Below are positions 34,405 through 43,958 of a stretch of 64,000 bases of DNA, piece after piece. Source of the DNA: Roseimaritima sediminicola. Its GTDB lineage: Bacteria > Planctomycetota > Planctomycetia > Pirellulales > Pirellulaceae. The notes beneath the pieces were generated by a model. That model did not search any database, was not told the origin of the DNA, and saw only the letters and a list, made by a program, of their open reading frames with translations. Position numbers and translations under genes: made by a program. Location of the stretch: positions 1-64,000 of the forward strand of contig NZ_WIAD01000027.1 of NCBI RefSeq assembly GCF_009618275.1, given 5' to 3'. Every line of letters begins with the position of its first letter. Positions within the stretch are counted from its first letter, which is position 1.

Positions 34405-36363
34405 ATGAACCAACCAGCCGGACGTCTTCCTTGTCTGCCCTGCCATCGCCGGCTCACCCTGATCACCTTGCTCGCCGTTGGTTGCGTCGCAGTCCAGCCG
34501 GTTCTGGCTCAGCAAGCCGACTCGGCGGCGCAACGGCCTGCTGCACCCAAGGACGCCGCTTCCGAGCAAGCGGATGCACTGGAGATGGGGGGCGAGTCGA
34601 TTGCGCGGGTTTCCATCTATCGTGATCAGGCCCGGGTGGTCCGAACCGTAGCCGTGCCCGCCGGCGGCGAGACCCAGCGGATCGAGGTGCCGGATCTGCC
34701 GCCCTCGTTGGTCGAAGGCAGCGTCTATACCGAGAGCGCTCCCGGGGTGACGGTACGCTCGTTGGTCGTGCGGCGTGCGCCGCCCACCACGGCCGTCCAG
34801 CAGCAACAATTGCAACAGTTGCAGACGGCGGCGAACCAGACCAGCGATCAACTGCAAGCGGCCGAGCAACAGCAGGCGGTGGTCGAGCAGGATCTGTTGA
34901 CGATCGAACGACTGGTCGATTTTTCCTCGGCGAAAGTCCAGCAGAATCTCAGCCGAGCCACTTTGGATGCGGCGACCGTAACGCAGTTGGCGGATTTCAC
35001 CATGCAGCGACGCAGGACGTTGGCCGACGAGCTGCGGGCGGTTCGAGAAACGATCGAGCAGCTGCAGGAGACGCTTGCGGAGAATCAACGCCAGCAGGAG
35101 CGGCTGCGGCAATCATCCCAGACGCCCGGATACGAGGCCGAACTGGAAGTCGACGCGGCGGACGGCGGAGAATTGCAACTGGTTTACCGCGTCCGCGACG
35201 TTTCCTGGCAACCGCAGTACACGATCCGAGCCCAGCGTCAGGAGACCGGGGGTTATGCCTTTGCCTTACAGCTGGACGCCCGCGTCACGCAGCACAGCGG
35301 CGAGAACTGGCAGGGCGTCCGGCTGACGCTCTCGACCGCTCGGCCCGATCTGCAAGCGGCCGGCCCGGTGCTGACGCCCCTGCGCGTCGACACGGTTACG
35401 ACAGACCTATCAGAGATGCGCGAAACGCAGGATCGCAGCGCCACCGAGGAAGCCGGCGATTTTACGGATGCGATATCGGATGGGCCGCCGGCCTGGAGCG
35501 ATCCAGGGGTGTGGCAGCGAGACATCACACGCAACGCTCGAGCCGGGCTTCGCCAAGTGGAGCAGCTGCGTCCCGGCGCCCGGATCCGCGAACGATCTCT
35601 GGCCGGGGACGCAGCCTCGGACATCGCCGATGCACGCTACGATCTTGACGCCCGAATCGATCTTGCCAGCCGGCCGGCGAGCCAAACGATTGGCGTCAAT
35701 CAGCAGAGGCTCGAAGGGGAATTGGTGTACGTCGTCACGCCGCTGCTGAGCAGCTTTGCGCACCGCCGGGCGGAACTGCGTAACCCGCTCGATGGCAACC
35801 TGATGGCCGGCTCGGCCGACGTTTATCTGGACGACCAATTCGTCGGCACAACCCAGTTGTCGCCCACCGCCGCCGGCCAACGCCTGGTCGTCGGCTTTGG
35901 GACCGACCGCCAACTGCGAACGCGCCGCGAGATCTTGGCACGCGAGAGCAGCGTGCAGGGCGGCAACCAGCGACGGCAGTTGACCGTGCGGTTGGTCGTT
36001 TCCAACTACCACGACCGTCCCATGGCGATTCGCTTGCAGGACCGATTGCCGATCCCGCGGCAAGACGACGCGCTCCGCGTCGCGCTGTCGGCAGAGGCTG
36101 AAGACCGATTGTCCAAGGATCCACTGTACCGCCGTATGCGGCATCCCCAGGGTATCCTGCGCTGGGATTTGGAGGTGCCCGCACAGCGGTTCGGCAGCGA
36201 GGCCTTCGATTTTGATTATGCGTTCAGCGTCGAATACGACCGCCAGCACCGGATCGTGGGCGACCAGATGATCGAAAGCATCCGCAACGACTATCAATTC
36301 GAAAACGCCAGCGGCATGGGCGGCATGGGCGGCGGTGAGATGGGAGGCGGCGGTGCGTTTTGA
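34405..36363 (+). CDS. Exported DUF4139-domain protein
   Basis: ATG 34405 follows CAGGAG. The 652-residue product has a signal peptide (LTLITLLAVGCVAVQPVLAQ). After it come a beta domain (IARVSIYRDQARVVRTVAVP), a long coiled coil of about 130 residues rich in Gln and Glu (QQQQLQQLQTAANQTSDQLQ), and the DUF4139 body: YRVRDVSWQPQYTIRAQ, SGENWQGVRLTLSTARPD, and near the end VSNYHDRPMAIRLQDRLPIP. This is the layout of MuiA-type proteins, whose biochemical role is unknown. The C-terminus ends in a Gly/Met run (GMGGMGGGEMGGGG). It converges on the transporter gene with 9 bp between stops. Confidence 0.88.
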   Translation: MNQPAGRLPCLPCHRRLTLITLLAVGCVAVQPVLAQQADSAAQRPAAPKDAASEQADALEMGGESIARVSIYRDQARVVRTVAVPAGGETQRIEVPDLPPSLVEGSVYTESAPGVTVRSLVVRRAPPTTAVQQQQLQQLQTAANQTSDQLQAAEQQQAVVEQDLLTIERLVDFSSAKVQQNLSRATLDAATVTQLADFTMQRRRTLADELRAVRETIEQLQETLAENQRQQERLRQSSQTPGYEAELEVDAADGGELQLVYRVRDVSWQPQYTIRAQRQETGGYAFALQLDARVTQHSGENWQGVRLTLSTARPDLQAAGPVLTPLRVDTVTTDLSEMRETQDRSATEEAGDFTDAISDGPPAWSDPGVWQRDITRNARAGLRQVEQLRPGARIRERSLAGDAASDIADARYDLDARIDLASRPASQTIGVNQQRLEGELVYVVTPLLSSFAHRRAELRNPLDGNLMAGSADVYLDDQFVGTTQLSPTAAGQRLVVGFGTDRQLRTRREILARESSVQGGNQRRQLTVRLVVSNYHDRPMAIRLQDRLPIPRQDDALRVALSAEAEDRLSKDPLYRRMRHPQGILRWDLEVPAQRFGSEAFDFDYAFSVEYDRQHRIVGDQMIESIRNDYQFENASGMGGMGGGEMGGGGAF

Positions 36364-36372
36364 GTCCCGCGG

Positions 36373-37689
36373 CTAATGCGTATCGCTCTGGTAGTCCTGG
36401 TCGCCCAGGTAGTCTTTGATGTACAGCATCTCGCCCAGGGTTTTGGCGACCGCCAGGATGGGCGAAGCGACGATCGCCCCGATGATGCCGAACAGCACGC
36501 CCATGATCGCCTGAAAGCCGATCAGCAAGGCCGGCGGAAGGGACACCGCACGCCGCTGGATCAAGGGCGTGACGATGTAGCTTTCGATCAACTGCAACAG
36601 GATGTAGCCCACCGTCACACTGATCACGGCCGTAGTGCCTTCGGGCAGTGCGAACAGCATCGCCAGCACCAGGGCTACGGCCGCCCCGATGTTGGGGATG
36701 AACGTCAGCAGGCCCGTCAGGATTCCCAGCGTCCCCGCCATGGGCACGCCCAGAGCCAGCAGCAACAAGAAGGCGCCCAGTCCGGTCACCAGCATGGAGG
36801 CAAAACGCCCGATCAACCAGTGCCACAGGGTCTCGCCCAGCGTGTCCAGCACCTCACGCGTGCGCGGCCGTTTGGGCAGCGGGGCAAGCCGAACGATGCC
36901 GTCGCGGTAATTCGTCGGTGCCACGGCGAGGAACAAGCCGACGAAGAAGATCAACACGCTGTTGATCACCAAACCAAACGTGGTGCGAAACAGCTGGCCG
37001 ATTTTGGAAGCCGCCTGCTGTACCGGTTCCGGGATCCGGCTCAGCTGCGTCGCCAAACCCTCCCGATCTCCAGCCCGGGAATCCCCGGCGGCGGAAGCGT
37101 CCGAGTCGACACCGGCGGCGGACGGCGGATCACCCGGCTCGCTTTGCTCGTCTTCGCTTTGTTCGGCTTCGCTTTGTTCGTCTTCGCTTTGTTCGGCTTC
37201 GCTTCGTTCGTCTTCGCTTTGTTCGTCTTCGGCCTGCCGGCTCTGCAGTTCCAACGCCTCGGACAGCATCGGCGTGGAAGCGGCCGCGGAGCGAATCGCC
37301 GGGTACTTGCTGACCAGTTCTCCCAGTTCCGCCATGCCCTCGTCGATCTTGGTACGGGCTTGCTCGATCTGTTGGTTGATCTGGACGAAGAAAAACGTGA
37401 CCGTGCCGGCCGACACGAGCAGCAACAGCACGACGACCACCGTCAGCGCGGAGTGATAATTGCCCGGCAGTTTGGTGTCGACCCAGGAGGCGACCTTGGT
37501 CAGAAAGACGCCGAACAGGAGGCCGAGAAACAAGATCAGGAAGATCTCCGACGCCAGCACGAACACGGCGGCGACCGTTACGATCGCGGTCGCCACGACC
37601 AGCGGACGCAGCAGATCCACCGGCAAACGGGGCCGATCAGAACGGGGCCGATCAGAAGCGGGCCGATCAGAAGCAGGGGTGGAATTCAT
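36373..37689 (-). CDS. AI-2E-type (PerM/TqsA family) transporter with acidic repeat loop
   Basis: ATG 37689 gives 438 residues, eight or so membrane segments and the family signature text: LGILTGLLTFIPNIGAAVAL, IESYIVTPLIQRRAVSLPPA and GIIGAIVASPILAVAKTLGE. Members export autoinducer-2 or act as ion antiporters; which one applies cannot be told. The soluble loop after the third membrane helix is enlarged by an acidic tandem repeat (SEDEQSEAEQ; 30-bp units at about 37145-37235). The N-terminus has a small DRPxS repeat coded by GATCAGAACGGGGCC-like units (37635-37675). The short acidic tail ends DYQSDTH. Confidence 0.88.
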   Translation of the reverse strand: MNSTPASDRPASDRPRSDRPRLPVDLLRPLVVATAIVTVAAVFVLASEIFLILFLGLLFGVFLTKVASWVDTKLPGNYHSALTVVVVLLLLVSAGTVTFFFVQINQQIEQARTKIDEGMAELGELVSKYPAIRSAAASTPMLSEALELQSRQAEDEQSEDERSEAEQSEDEQSEAEQSEDEQSEPGDPPSAAGVDSDASAAGDSRAGDREGLATQLSRIPEPVQQAASKIGQLFRTTFGLVINSVLIFFVGLFLAVAPTNYRDGIVRLAPLPKRPRTREVLDTLGETLWHWLIGRFASMLVTGLGAFLLLLALGVPMAGTLGILTGLLTFIPNIGAAVALVLAMLFALPEGTTAVISVTVGYILLQLIESYIVTPLIQRRAVSLPPALLIGFQAIMGVLFGIIGAIVASPILAVAKTLGEMLYIKDYLGDQDYQSDTH

Positions 37690-37947
37690 GGGACTCTCGC
37701 AAGGTGTCGGATCGGGCTGTTTGGGAAGTCGGGCTGTTTGGGAAGGTCGTCGCACGGGGGTGTCACCGCATCGCCCAGGTGGCTCAGTGCAAAACCGGTG
37801 CCACTGTAAAGCCGGTATCCCCGATCCAAACGTGCTACGATGGGTTCGAACGATGATGCGAGGGCCGTTTCCGGACTTCGCTCGGACAGACGCCAACGGA
37901 CAAAGATTTGCGCTGCTCCGCGCGGTGCAACCCTTGATGAGAAACGG

Positions 37948-40900
37948 ATGTTTATGGGCGAGCACTCCACCTCTCCGGCACCGGTGACTCGGATGGTCTT
38001 GCCGACCGCTGGCGACGGCGAAATGGCTTGTCGGACGCGAGCTTTCGATTGGTCGCAAACGCCGCTGGGTCCGATCGAACAGTGGCCCCTGGGACTGAAC
38101 CACGCGGTTCAGATCCTCCTGGGATCCCGCCAGCCGATGTGGCTGGGCTGGGGGCCTGAATCCCTGTTCTTCTGCAACGACGCTTTCCGGCTCGCGGCCC
38201 TTGGTGCCTCACATCTCGAGGCCCTCGGTCGGCCGGCCAGGGAAGTCTGGAAGGAGAGCTGGGAGGAGACGCGGCCGTTGGTCGAAGAGGTGCTGCAGAC
38301 CGGACGGGCCACCGACCAACACAGCATGCGGCGGGTTCTGGGACGCTCCGACGCTCGCGAAGAGACGTTACTGGTCTGCTCCTACAGTCCGCTGCCGGAT
38401 GATGATGGCAGCGTCGGTGGCGTGCTGTGCGTGGTGACCGAGGACCATGGTTTCCAAGCATCCGAACCCTTCTTCCCTGCCCGCTCGAATGAATCGGCCG
38501 CACGCGTCCCCGAGGCCGATGCGTTGGAGGCGCATGTGTTGGTGGTCGATGACGATCCGGACGTGCGGCAACACATCGCCGGGTTATTGGGCCAGCGTTA
38601 TCTGGTCGCGACCGTCGAGGACGGCAGGGCGGCCCTGGAACAGATGGCCGAGCAACGTTTTGACCTGGTGCTGGCCGGCGTTGCGATGCCCGAAATGGAT
38701 GGCGCGGAACTATTGTCGCGACTGCGAGCCGATCAGCAAACCGCTCACCTGCCGGTCATTCTGTTGGCCGCCCAAGAGGACGAACAGCGCCGGATCGCGG
38801 ACATGGAAGCGGCGGCAGACGACTATCTGGTCCAGCCCTTCGGTGCCCACGAGTTGTTGGTGCGGGTGCAGACGCACCTGGAGATGGCGCGCGTTCGCAA
38901 AGAAACGGCCGATGTGATTCGCAGCAGCGAGACCCGCTTGCGGATCGCCCTGGCCGCGGCGCGGATGGCGGTTTGGGAATGGACCCCGGTGGGTGATGAG
39001 GTGGTGTTTTCGGACAACGTCCGAGACATCCTGGGACTGCGCGGTTCGCCCATCCCCGAGCAACGCGAAGGCGTCTTCGACCTGGTGCATCCGGTGGATC
39101 GACCGCGTGTGGAGCGAAGCTTCCAGCGGGCCCTGGTCGAGGGCGGCGAGTTCCAGCTGCAATTTCGCGCCTTTGGTGTCGATGACGGACGCTTGATCTG
39201 GCTGGAACTGCGCGGCCAAGCGCTGACCGATGACGCCGGCGCCACGGCCCGTTTGATCGGCGTGCTGGTGGACGTGACCGCCCGCCGCCGGGTCGAGGAG
39301 GCGCTGCGAAACGAACGCGACCTGTTGAGCGTCACGCTGGGCAGCATCGCCGATGCGGTGATCACCACCGACACCGCGGGACGGGTCACCAACATGAATG
39401 GCGTGGCCGTCAAATTGACCGGATGGTCCATCCGGCAAGCGCTCGGCCAGCCGCTGGAGAAAGTGTTTCATGTCGTCCACGAACAGACCCGGCGACCGCT
39501 GGACAATCCGGCCATTCAAGCCCTCCAGCAGCGGCGGGTGATCGCGCTGGAGCATCCGTCCATTCTGATTCGCAAGGACGGTGGCGAGGTGCCAATCGAC
39601 GACAGCGCCGCACCGATTCACAGCAGCCCCAGTAAATTGGCCGGCGCGATCCTGGTCTTTCGCGATATCAGCGAACGCAAGCGAGCCGAGGCGGCGCTGC
39701 GGGAAAGCGAAGCGCATTTTCGGCGGATGGCCGATAACGCGCCGACCATGTTGTGGGTCACCGACGCCGACGGCCAGTACACGTTCCTGTCCCGCGGTTG
39801 GTACGAGTACACCGGCCAGAGTCAGCACGAGGGGTTGAGTCATGGTTGGTTGGCCGCGGTGCATCCCGAAGATCGCCAGCGGTTTGCCAACGTGTTTGCC
39901 GAGGCCGTCTCCAGAAAGCAAGCTTTCTCGCTGGACTACCGCCTCCGTCGTGGCGACGGACAGTATCGCTGGGTGATCGATGCGGCTCGTCCGCTGCAGA
40001 GCGACCAGGGTGACCTGGAAGGGTATGTCGGCGCGGTGATCGACGTGCACCAGCGTCAACAAGTCGAACACTTCCGGGTCGGTCAGGTTCGGATCCTGGA
40101 AATGATCACCAGCGAACAACCGCTGGATCAAATCCTGGCCGAACTGGCCCGTTCGGTCGAGCGACAGATTCCCGGCGCGATCGGCTCGGTCCTGTTGCTC
40201 GATGCGTCGGGCAAGACCTTGCGACACGGCGCCGCCCCGGGTTTGCCCCCGGCTTATCACCAAGCGGTCGATGGGATTCCGGTCGCCCCGGACACCGGGT
40301 CCTGTGGCTCGGCAGCCTTTCATCGCCGGCGGTTCATCGCCGAGGATCTGCTGGACAGCCCCGCTTGGAAAGCCTATCGAGGGCTGGCGCTGGAGCATGG
40401 TTTGCGAGCCTGTTGGTCCCAGCCGGTGCTGTCGGCCGACCAGACCCTGCTGGGAACCTTCGCGATCTATTTCAAGGAACCTCGCACCCCGACGCCGAAC
40501 GAGCTGGAGTTGCTGGAGGCCAATTCACGCTTTGCCAGTATCGCCATCGATCGGCCGCGAGCCCAAGCCGAACTGCGAGCGAGCGAGGAACAACTGCGCA
40601 AGGCCCTGGCGGCAGCCAATATGGGCCGCTGGCGGGCGGACCTCAGTCGCGACGAGGCCACCTACGATGCCAACCTCAACCGCATCCTGGCCTTGCCCGC
40701 CATCGCCAGCCGGTCCACGATCGCGCAGCGCTTTCGCTTTGTCCATCCCGAAGACAAAGCGGCCGTGTGCGCGGCTTGGCAGCGAGCAATCGATTCAGAG
40801 GGTGGTTACGAGGCCGAGTTTCGGGTGATTCGCGAAGACGGCAGCATGCGGTGGCTCCGCGAACAAGGTCGCTTTCACAAACCCGATAAGGAACATGCCG

Positions 40901-42132
40901 GGATCGTCACCGGCCTGACCCAGGACGTTACCCAGCGACGCATCTTCGAACAGTCCCTCGAACAGGCCCGCCAAGCGGCTCAGGCGGCCAGCGCATCGAA
41001 GAGCGAGTTCATCGCCAATATGAGCCACGAAATTCGCACGCCCATGACCGCGATCCTGGGCTACACCGATTTGCTGAGCCAGGAATTTACCAGCGAACAG
41101 GCGAGATCGTATCTGGAGACGATTCGACGCAATGGCGATTTCCTGCTGGAAATCATCAACGACATCCTGGATCTGTCGAAGATCGAAGCCGGCAAGTTGG
41201 AGGTGATGCCCGAGCGGTTCGAACCGGTGAAACTGGTCGAGGATGTGCGATCGATCATGGAAGTGCGGGCCCGCGAAAGCGACCTGCAGTTCAACGTCGA
41301 ATACCGCGGTCGCCTGCCCATAGAGATTCGCAGCGATCCCAAACGCTTGAAGCAAATCCTGATCAATCTGGTCGGCAACGCGGTCAAATTCACCGAGCAG
41401 GGATCCGTGGATCTGATCGTCGAATTCCTGGCCGGGCCTCCGCCAGCCATGCAGTTCACCGTTCGCGATACCGGCATTGGGATCTCCGCCGAGCAGCAAC
41501 GCATTCTGTTCCAGCCGTTCACGCAGGTCCATGCGCACGTCTCGCGCGAGTTCGGTGGCACGGGGCTGGGACTGGCGATCAGCCGCCGCCTGGCTCGGAT
41601 GTTGGGCGGAGAGATTTTTCTGGAAAGCGAACTTGGCCAGGGCAGTACGTTCAACCTGCGCATCGAAGCGGGCGATCTGAGCGGGGTGGCGTTTGAGGAG
41701 GCCGTCGGTCCACGGGCGGAACCCCATGTGCCACGCGAGCCCGATGTTTTGCGACAACTGGATTGCCACATCCTGCTGGTGGACGATCGGCGAGACGTAC
41801 GCTACCTGAGCAGGCATATCCTGGAACGGGCCGGAGCGACCATCACCGAGGCCACCGATGGAGTCCAAGCGATCGAAGCGGTACGCAAGGCAAACGTCGA
41901 TGGTCGCGGGTTCGGATTAATTCTGCTGGACATGCAGATGCCCGTGATGGATGGCTATCAGGCGGCGGGAGAACTGCGGCGTCAGGGGTTTCAAGGTCCC
42001 ATCATCGCCCTGACCGCCGACGCGATGCAGGGCGATATGAAACGCTGTCTGGAATCCGGCTGTGACGCCTACCTCAGCAAACCCATCGATACCGGTCGGC
42101 TGCTGCAGATGGTGCATCACTTCACCGGTTGA
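37948..42132 (+). CDS. Large hybrid sensor kinase: PAS, pseudo-receiver, PAS x4, GAF, kinase core, receiver
   Basis: I start at ATG 37948 (1394 residues); ATG 37954 is equally possible. No membrane span. Order: an N-terminal PAS-like sensor (DWSQTPLGPIEQWPLGL), an internal receiver (about 195-315), three PAS domains (about 330-690), GAF (about 711-870), another PAS, then HisKA with His1027 in [16 protein letters not shown], the ATPase ([19 protein letters not shown]) and a C-terminal receiver with Asp1328 (LLDMQMPVMDG). The internal receiver lacks the phosphoacceptor: Gly244 replaces Asp in LVLAGVAMPEMDG, and Gln296 replaces the conserved Lys in YLVQPF, so it should not be phosphorylated. No cognate regulator is adjacent. 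Confidence 0.93.
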   Translation: MFMGEHSTSPAPVTRMVLPTAGDGEMACRTRAFDWSQTPLGPIEQWPLGLNHAVQILLGSRQPMWLGWGPESLFFCNDAFRLAALGASHLEALGRPAREVWKESWEETRPLVEEVLQTGRATDQHSMRRVLGRSDAREETLLVCSYSPLPDDDGSVGGVLCVVTEDHGFQASEPFFPARSNESAARVPEADALEAHVLVVDDDPDVRQHIAGLLGQRYLVATVEDGRAALEQMAEQRFDLVLAGVAMPEMDGAELLSRLRADQQTAHLPVILLAAQEDEQRRIADMEAAADDYLVQPFGAHELLVRVQTHLEMARVRKETADVIRSSETRLRIALAAARMAVWEWTPVGDEVVFSDNVRDILGLRGSPIPEQREGVFDLVHPVDRPRVERSFQRALVEGGEFQLQFRAFGVDDGRLIWLELRGQALTDDAGATARLIGVLVDVTARRRVEEALRNERDLLSVTLGSIADAVITTDTAGRVTNMNGVAVKLTGWSIRQALGQPLEKVFHVVHEQTRRPLDNPAIQALQQRRVIALEHPSILIRKDGGEVPIDDSAAPIHSSPSKLAGAILVFRDISERKRAEAALRESEAHFRRMADNAPTMLWVTDADGQYTFLSRGWYEYTGQSQHEGLSHGWLAAVHPEDRQRFANVFAEAVSRKQAFSLDYRLRRGDGQYRWVIDAARPLQSDQGDLEGYVGAVIDVHQRQQVEHFRVGQVRILEMITSEQPLDQILAELARSVERQIPGAIGSVLLLDASGKTLRHGAAPGLPPAYHQAVDGIPVAPDTGSCGSAAFHRRRFIAEDLLDSPAWKAYRGLALEHGLRACWSQPVLSADQTLLGTFAIYFKEPRTPTPNELELLEANSRFASIAIDRPRAQAELRASEEQLRKALAAANMGRWRADLSRDEATYDANLNRILALPAIASRSTIAQRFRFVHPEDKAAVCAAWQRAIDSEGGYEAEFRVIREDGSMRWLREQGRFHKPDKEHAGIVTGLTQDVTQRRIFEQSLEQARQAAQAASASKSEFIANMSHEIRTPMTAILGYTDLLSQEFTSEQARSYLETIRRNGDFLLEIINDILDLSKIEAGKLEVMPERFEPVKLVEDVRSIMEVRARESDLQFNVEYRGRLPIEIRSDPKRLKQILINLVGNAVKFTEQGSVDLIVEFLAGPPPAMQFTVRDTGIGISAEQQRILFQPFTQVHAHVSREFGGTGLGLAISRRLARMLGGEIFLESELGQGSTFNLRIEAGDLSGVAFEEAVGPRAEPHVPREPDVLRQLDCHILLVDDRRDVRYLSRHILERAGATITEATDGVQAIEAVRKANVDGRGFGLILLDMQMPVMDGYQAAGELRRQGFQGPIIALTADAMQGDMKRCLESGCDAYLSKPIDTGRLLQMVHHFTG

Positions 42133-42203
42133 CCGACCCCGCGGTCGGAGCTCCGCCGATTAGGATAGAAACGCCTCTCGATACTCCCGCGCTGGTTCAG
42201 GCT

Positions 42204-43847
42204 ATGAAACGTTTGCTTTTCACAATCCGGTTGGCGGTCGCGTCGGCTGTCACGGTTGCGGCCGCGTCGCTTGTCGCCGCCGCCCCACCGCCTCCGGCCG
42301 ACACCGCCCCGCCGGCCGACACCGCCCCGCCGGACATCCTGCTGATCATGGCCGACGATCTGGGCTTTTCGGATCTGGGGTGCTATGGCGGCGAGATCCG
42401 CACGCCGAACCTGGACCGTCTGGCTGCGGGCGGTTTACGCTTCACCCAGTTCTATAACACGGCGCGTTGTTGGCCGACGCGAGCCGCCTTGTTGACCGGC
42501 CACTACGCTCAAGCGGTGCACCGCGATGAGATCCGTCCGGGCGTGGGCGGCGGTCGCGGCACGCGACCGGACTGGGCGCCCTTGCTGCCGGCGTTTCTGC
42601 GGCCGCTGGGATACCGCTCGTACCACAGCGGCAAATGGCACCTCGATGGGATGCCCATCGCCACGGGCTTTGATCGGTCTTACCTGCTGAAGGATCAGGG
42701 ACGCTTCTTTCATCCTCAAAAACACTGGCAAGACGACCGGCTTCTCGACGCGGTTCCTCCCGGCACTTCGTTCTATGCTACCGACGCGATTGCCGAGCAT
42801 GCCGTGCGCTGTTTGAAGGAACACGAGCGCGAGCACGCCGACCGGCCCTTCTTTCACTACCTGGCCTTCACCGCCCCGCATTTTCCCCTGCACGCACCGG
42901 CCGAGGATATTCGCCGCTATCGAGGCGTGTACGACGTCGGCTGGGAGGAGATCCGTCGCCGCCGCTGGCAACGAATGCAGCAGAGCGGGTTGCTGGAAGG
43001 AACGCTATCGGAAGTGGAGTACGATCTGGGGCCGCCCTACGATTTTCCGGAGCACCTTGCACAGCTCGGCCCTGGAGAGGTCAATCGGCCGTTGCCCTGG
43101 GACCGTTTGAACCAGGTCCAGCGGCGGTTTCAAGCCGACAAGATGGCGATCCACGCCGCGATGGTCGATTCGATGGATCAAGCCATCGGCAAGGTGCTCG
43201 AGCAGATCGCAGCGATGGGCCGCAGCGAGAACACGCTGGTCCTGTTTCTGTCGGACAACGGCGCCAGCGCCGAGATCATGGTGCGTTCGGACGGTCACGA
43301 TCCGGATGCCGCGCCGGGGTCCGCCGCTTCCTATCTGTGCTTGGGGCCGGGCTGGTCGACCGCTTGCAATACGCCCTTTCGGCGGCACAAGACCTGGACC
43401 CACGAAGGCGGCATCTGCACCCCGTTAATCGTGCACTGGCCCCGGCGGATCTCGCCTCAGCAGATTCGGGACGGTGGCGCGATTCGGCGGCAAGTGGGCC
43501 ACGTGATCGATATCGTGCCGACCCTGGTCCAAGCGGCCGGTGGTGATTGGCCGCCGCCGCGGGACCTTGCCGATCCGCCGTCGGGGTTTCCTGGCCGCAG
43601 CCTGCTGGAAGTGTGGTTCGAGGACGCGCCATTGGACCGCGAGCTGCTGTGGTGGTATCACGACGGCCATCGCGCGATCCGGATGGGGCCCTGGAAAGCG
43701 GTGGCCAGCAAGGACGATCCGTGGGCGCTGTACGACATGCGCGCGGGCCGCGCCGAAGCAGATAATTTGGCCGCCGACAATCCCGAGAAACTACAGCAGA
43801 TGATCGCCCGCTGGCAGCAACAGCTCGACGCCTTCGCCACAGAGTAG
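42204..43847 (+). CDS. Exported sulfatase (formylglycine-dependent, S1 family)
   Basis: ATG 42204 gives 547 residues with a signal peptide (LLFTIRLAVASAVTVAAASL). The sulfatase core begins ILLIMADDLGFSDLGCYGG with the metal-binding Asp pair. Cys89 in ARCWPTRAALLTGHY is the C-x-P-x-R site converted to formylglycine. KWHLDG, VLFLSDNGASAE and the late Asp/Lys text complete the active site. Planctomycetes carry very many such enzymes for marine sulfated polysaccharides. A PPADTAPPADTAPP stutter follows the signal. The substrate is unknown, and the maturing enzyme is not in the window. An upstream TTG at 42129 is open but lacks the signal-peptide context. Confidence 0.94.
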   Translation: MKRLLFTIRLAVASAVTVAAASLVAAAPPPPADTAPPADTAPPDILLIMADDLGFSDLGCYGGEIRTPNLDRLAAGGLRFTQFYNTARCWPTRAALLTGHYAQAVHRDEIRPGVGGGRGTRPDWAPLLPAFLRPLGYRSYHSGKWHLDGMPIATGFDRSYLLKDQGRFFHPQKHWQDDRLLDAVPPGTSFYATDAIAEHAVRCLKEHEREHADRPFFHYLAFTAPHFPLHAPAEDIRRYRGVYDVGWEEIRRRRWQRMQQSGLLEGTLSEVEYDLGPPYDFPEHLAQLGPGEVNRPLPWDRLNQVQRRFQADKMAIHAAMVDSMDQAIGKVLEQIAAMGRSENTLVLFLSDNGASAEIMVRSDGHDPDAAPGSAASYLCLGPGWSTACNTPFRRHKTWTHEGGICTPLIVHWPRRISPQQIRDGGAIRRQVGHVIDIVPTLVQAAGGDWPPPRDLADPPSGFPGRSLLEVWFEDAPLDRELLWWYHDGHRAIRMGPWKAVASKDDPWALYDMRAGRAEADNLAADNPEKLQQMIARWQQQLDAFATE

Positions 43848-43863
43848 CTCGGTTGGCAAAATC

Positions 43864-43926
43864 ATAGTAGCTCGGCTGTCCCAGCCGAGGATGTGTCGGC
43901 TCACGGCTGAGACAGCCGTGCTAGTA
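43864..43926. repeat. Paired TCC/AGA-loop hairpins between convergent genes
   Basis: CTCGGCTG-TCC-CAGCCGAG follows the sulfatase gene, and CACGGCTG-AGA-CAGCCGTG precedes the lpxB stop. Read from lpxB the second loop is TCT. The pair is framed by TAGTAGC and GCTAGTAT. Confidence 0.9.
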
Positions 43927-43958
43927 TCGGCGGCCGAAAGTCATTGCCACAGGGCGGC

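Noticed and set aside
42129-42203. TTG 42129 as sulfatase start
   Set aside because: It overlaps the end of the kinase gene and would place 25 extra residues before a clear signal peptide starting at ATG 42204.
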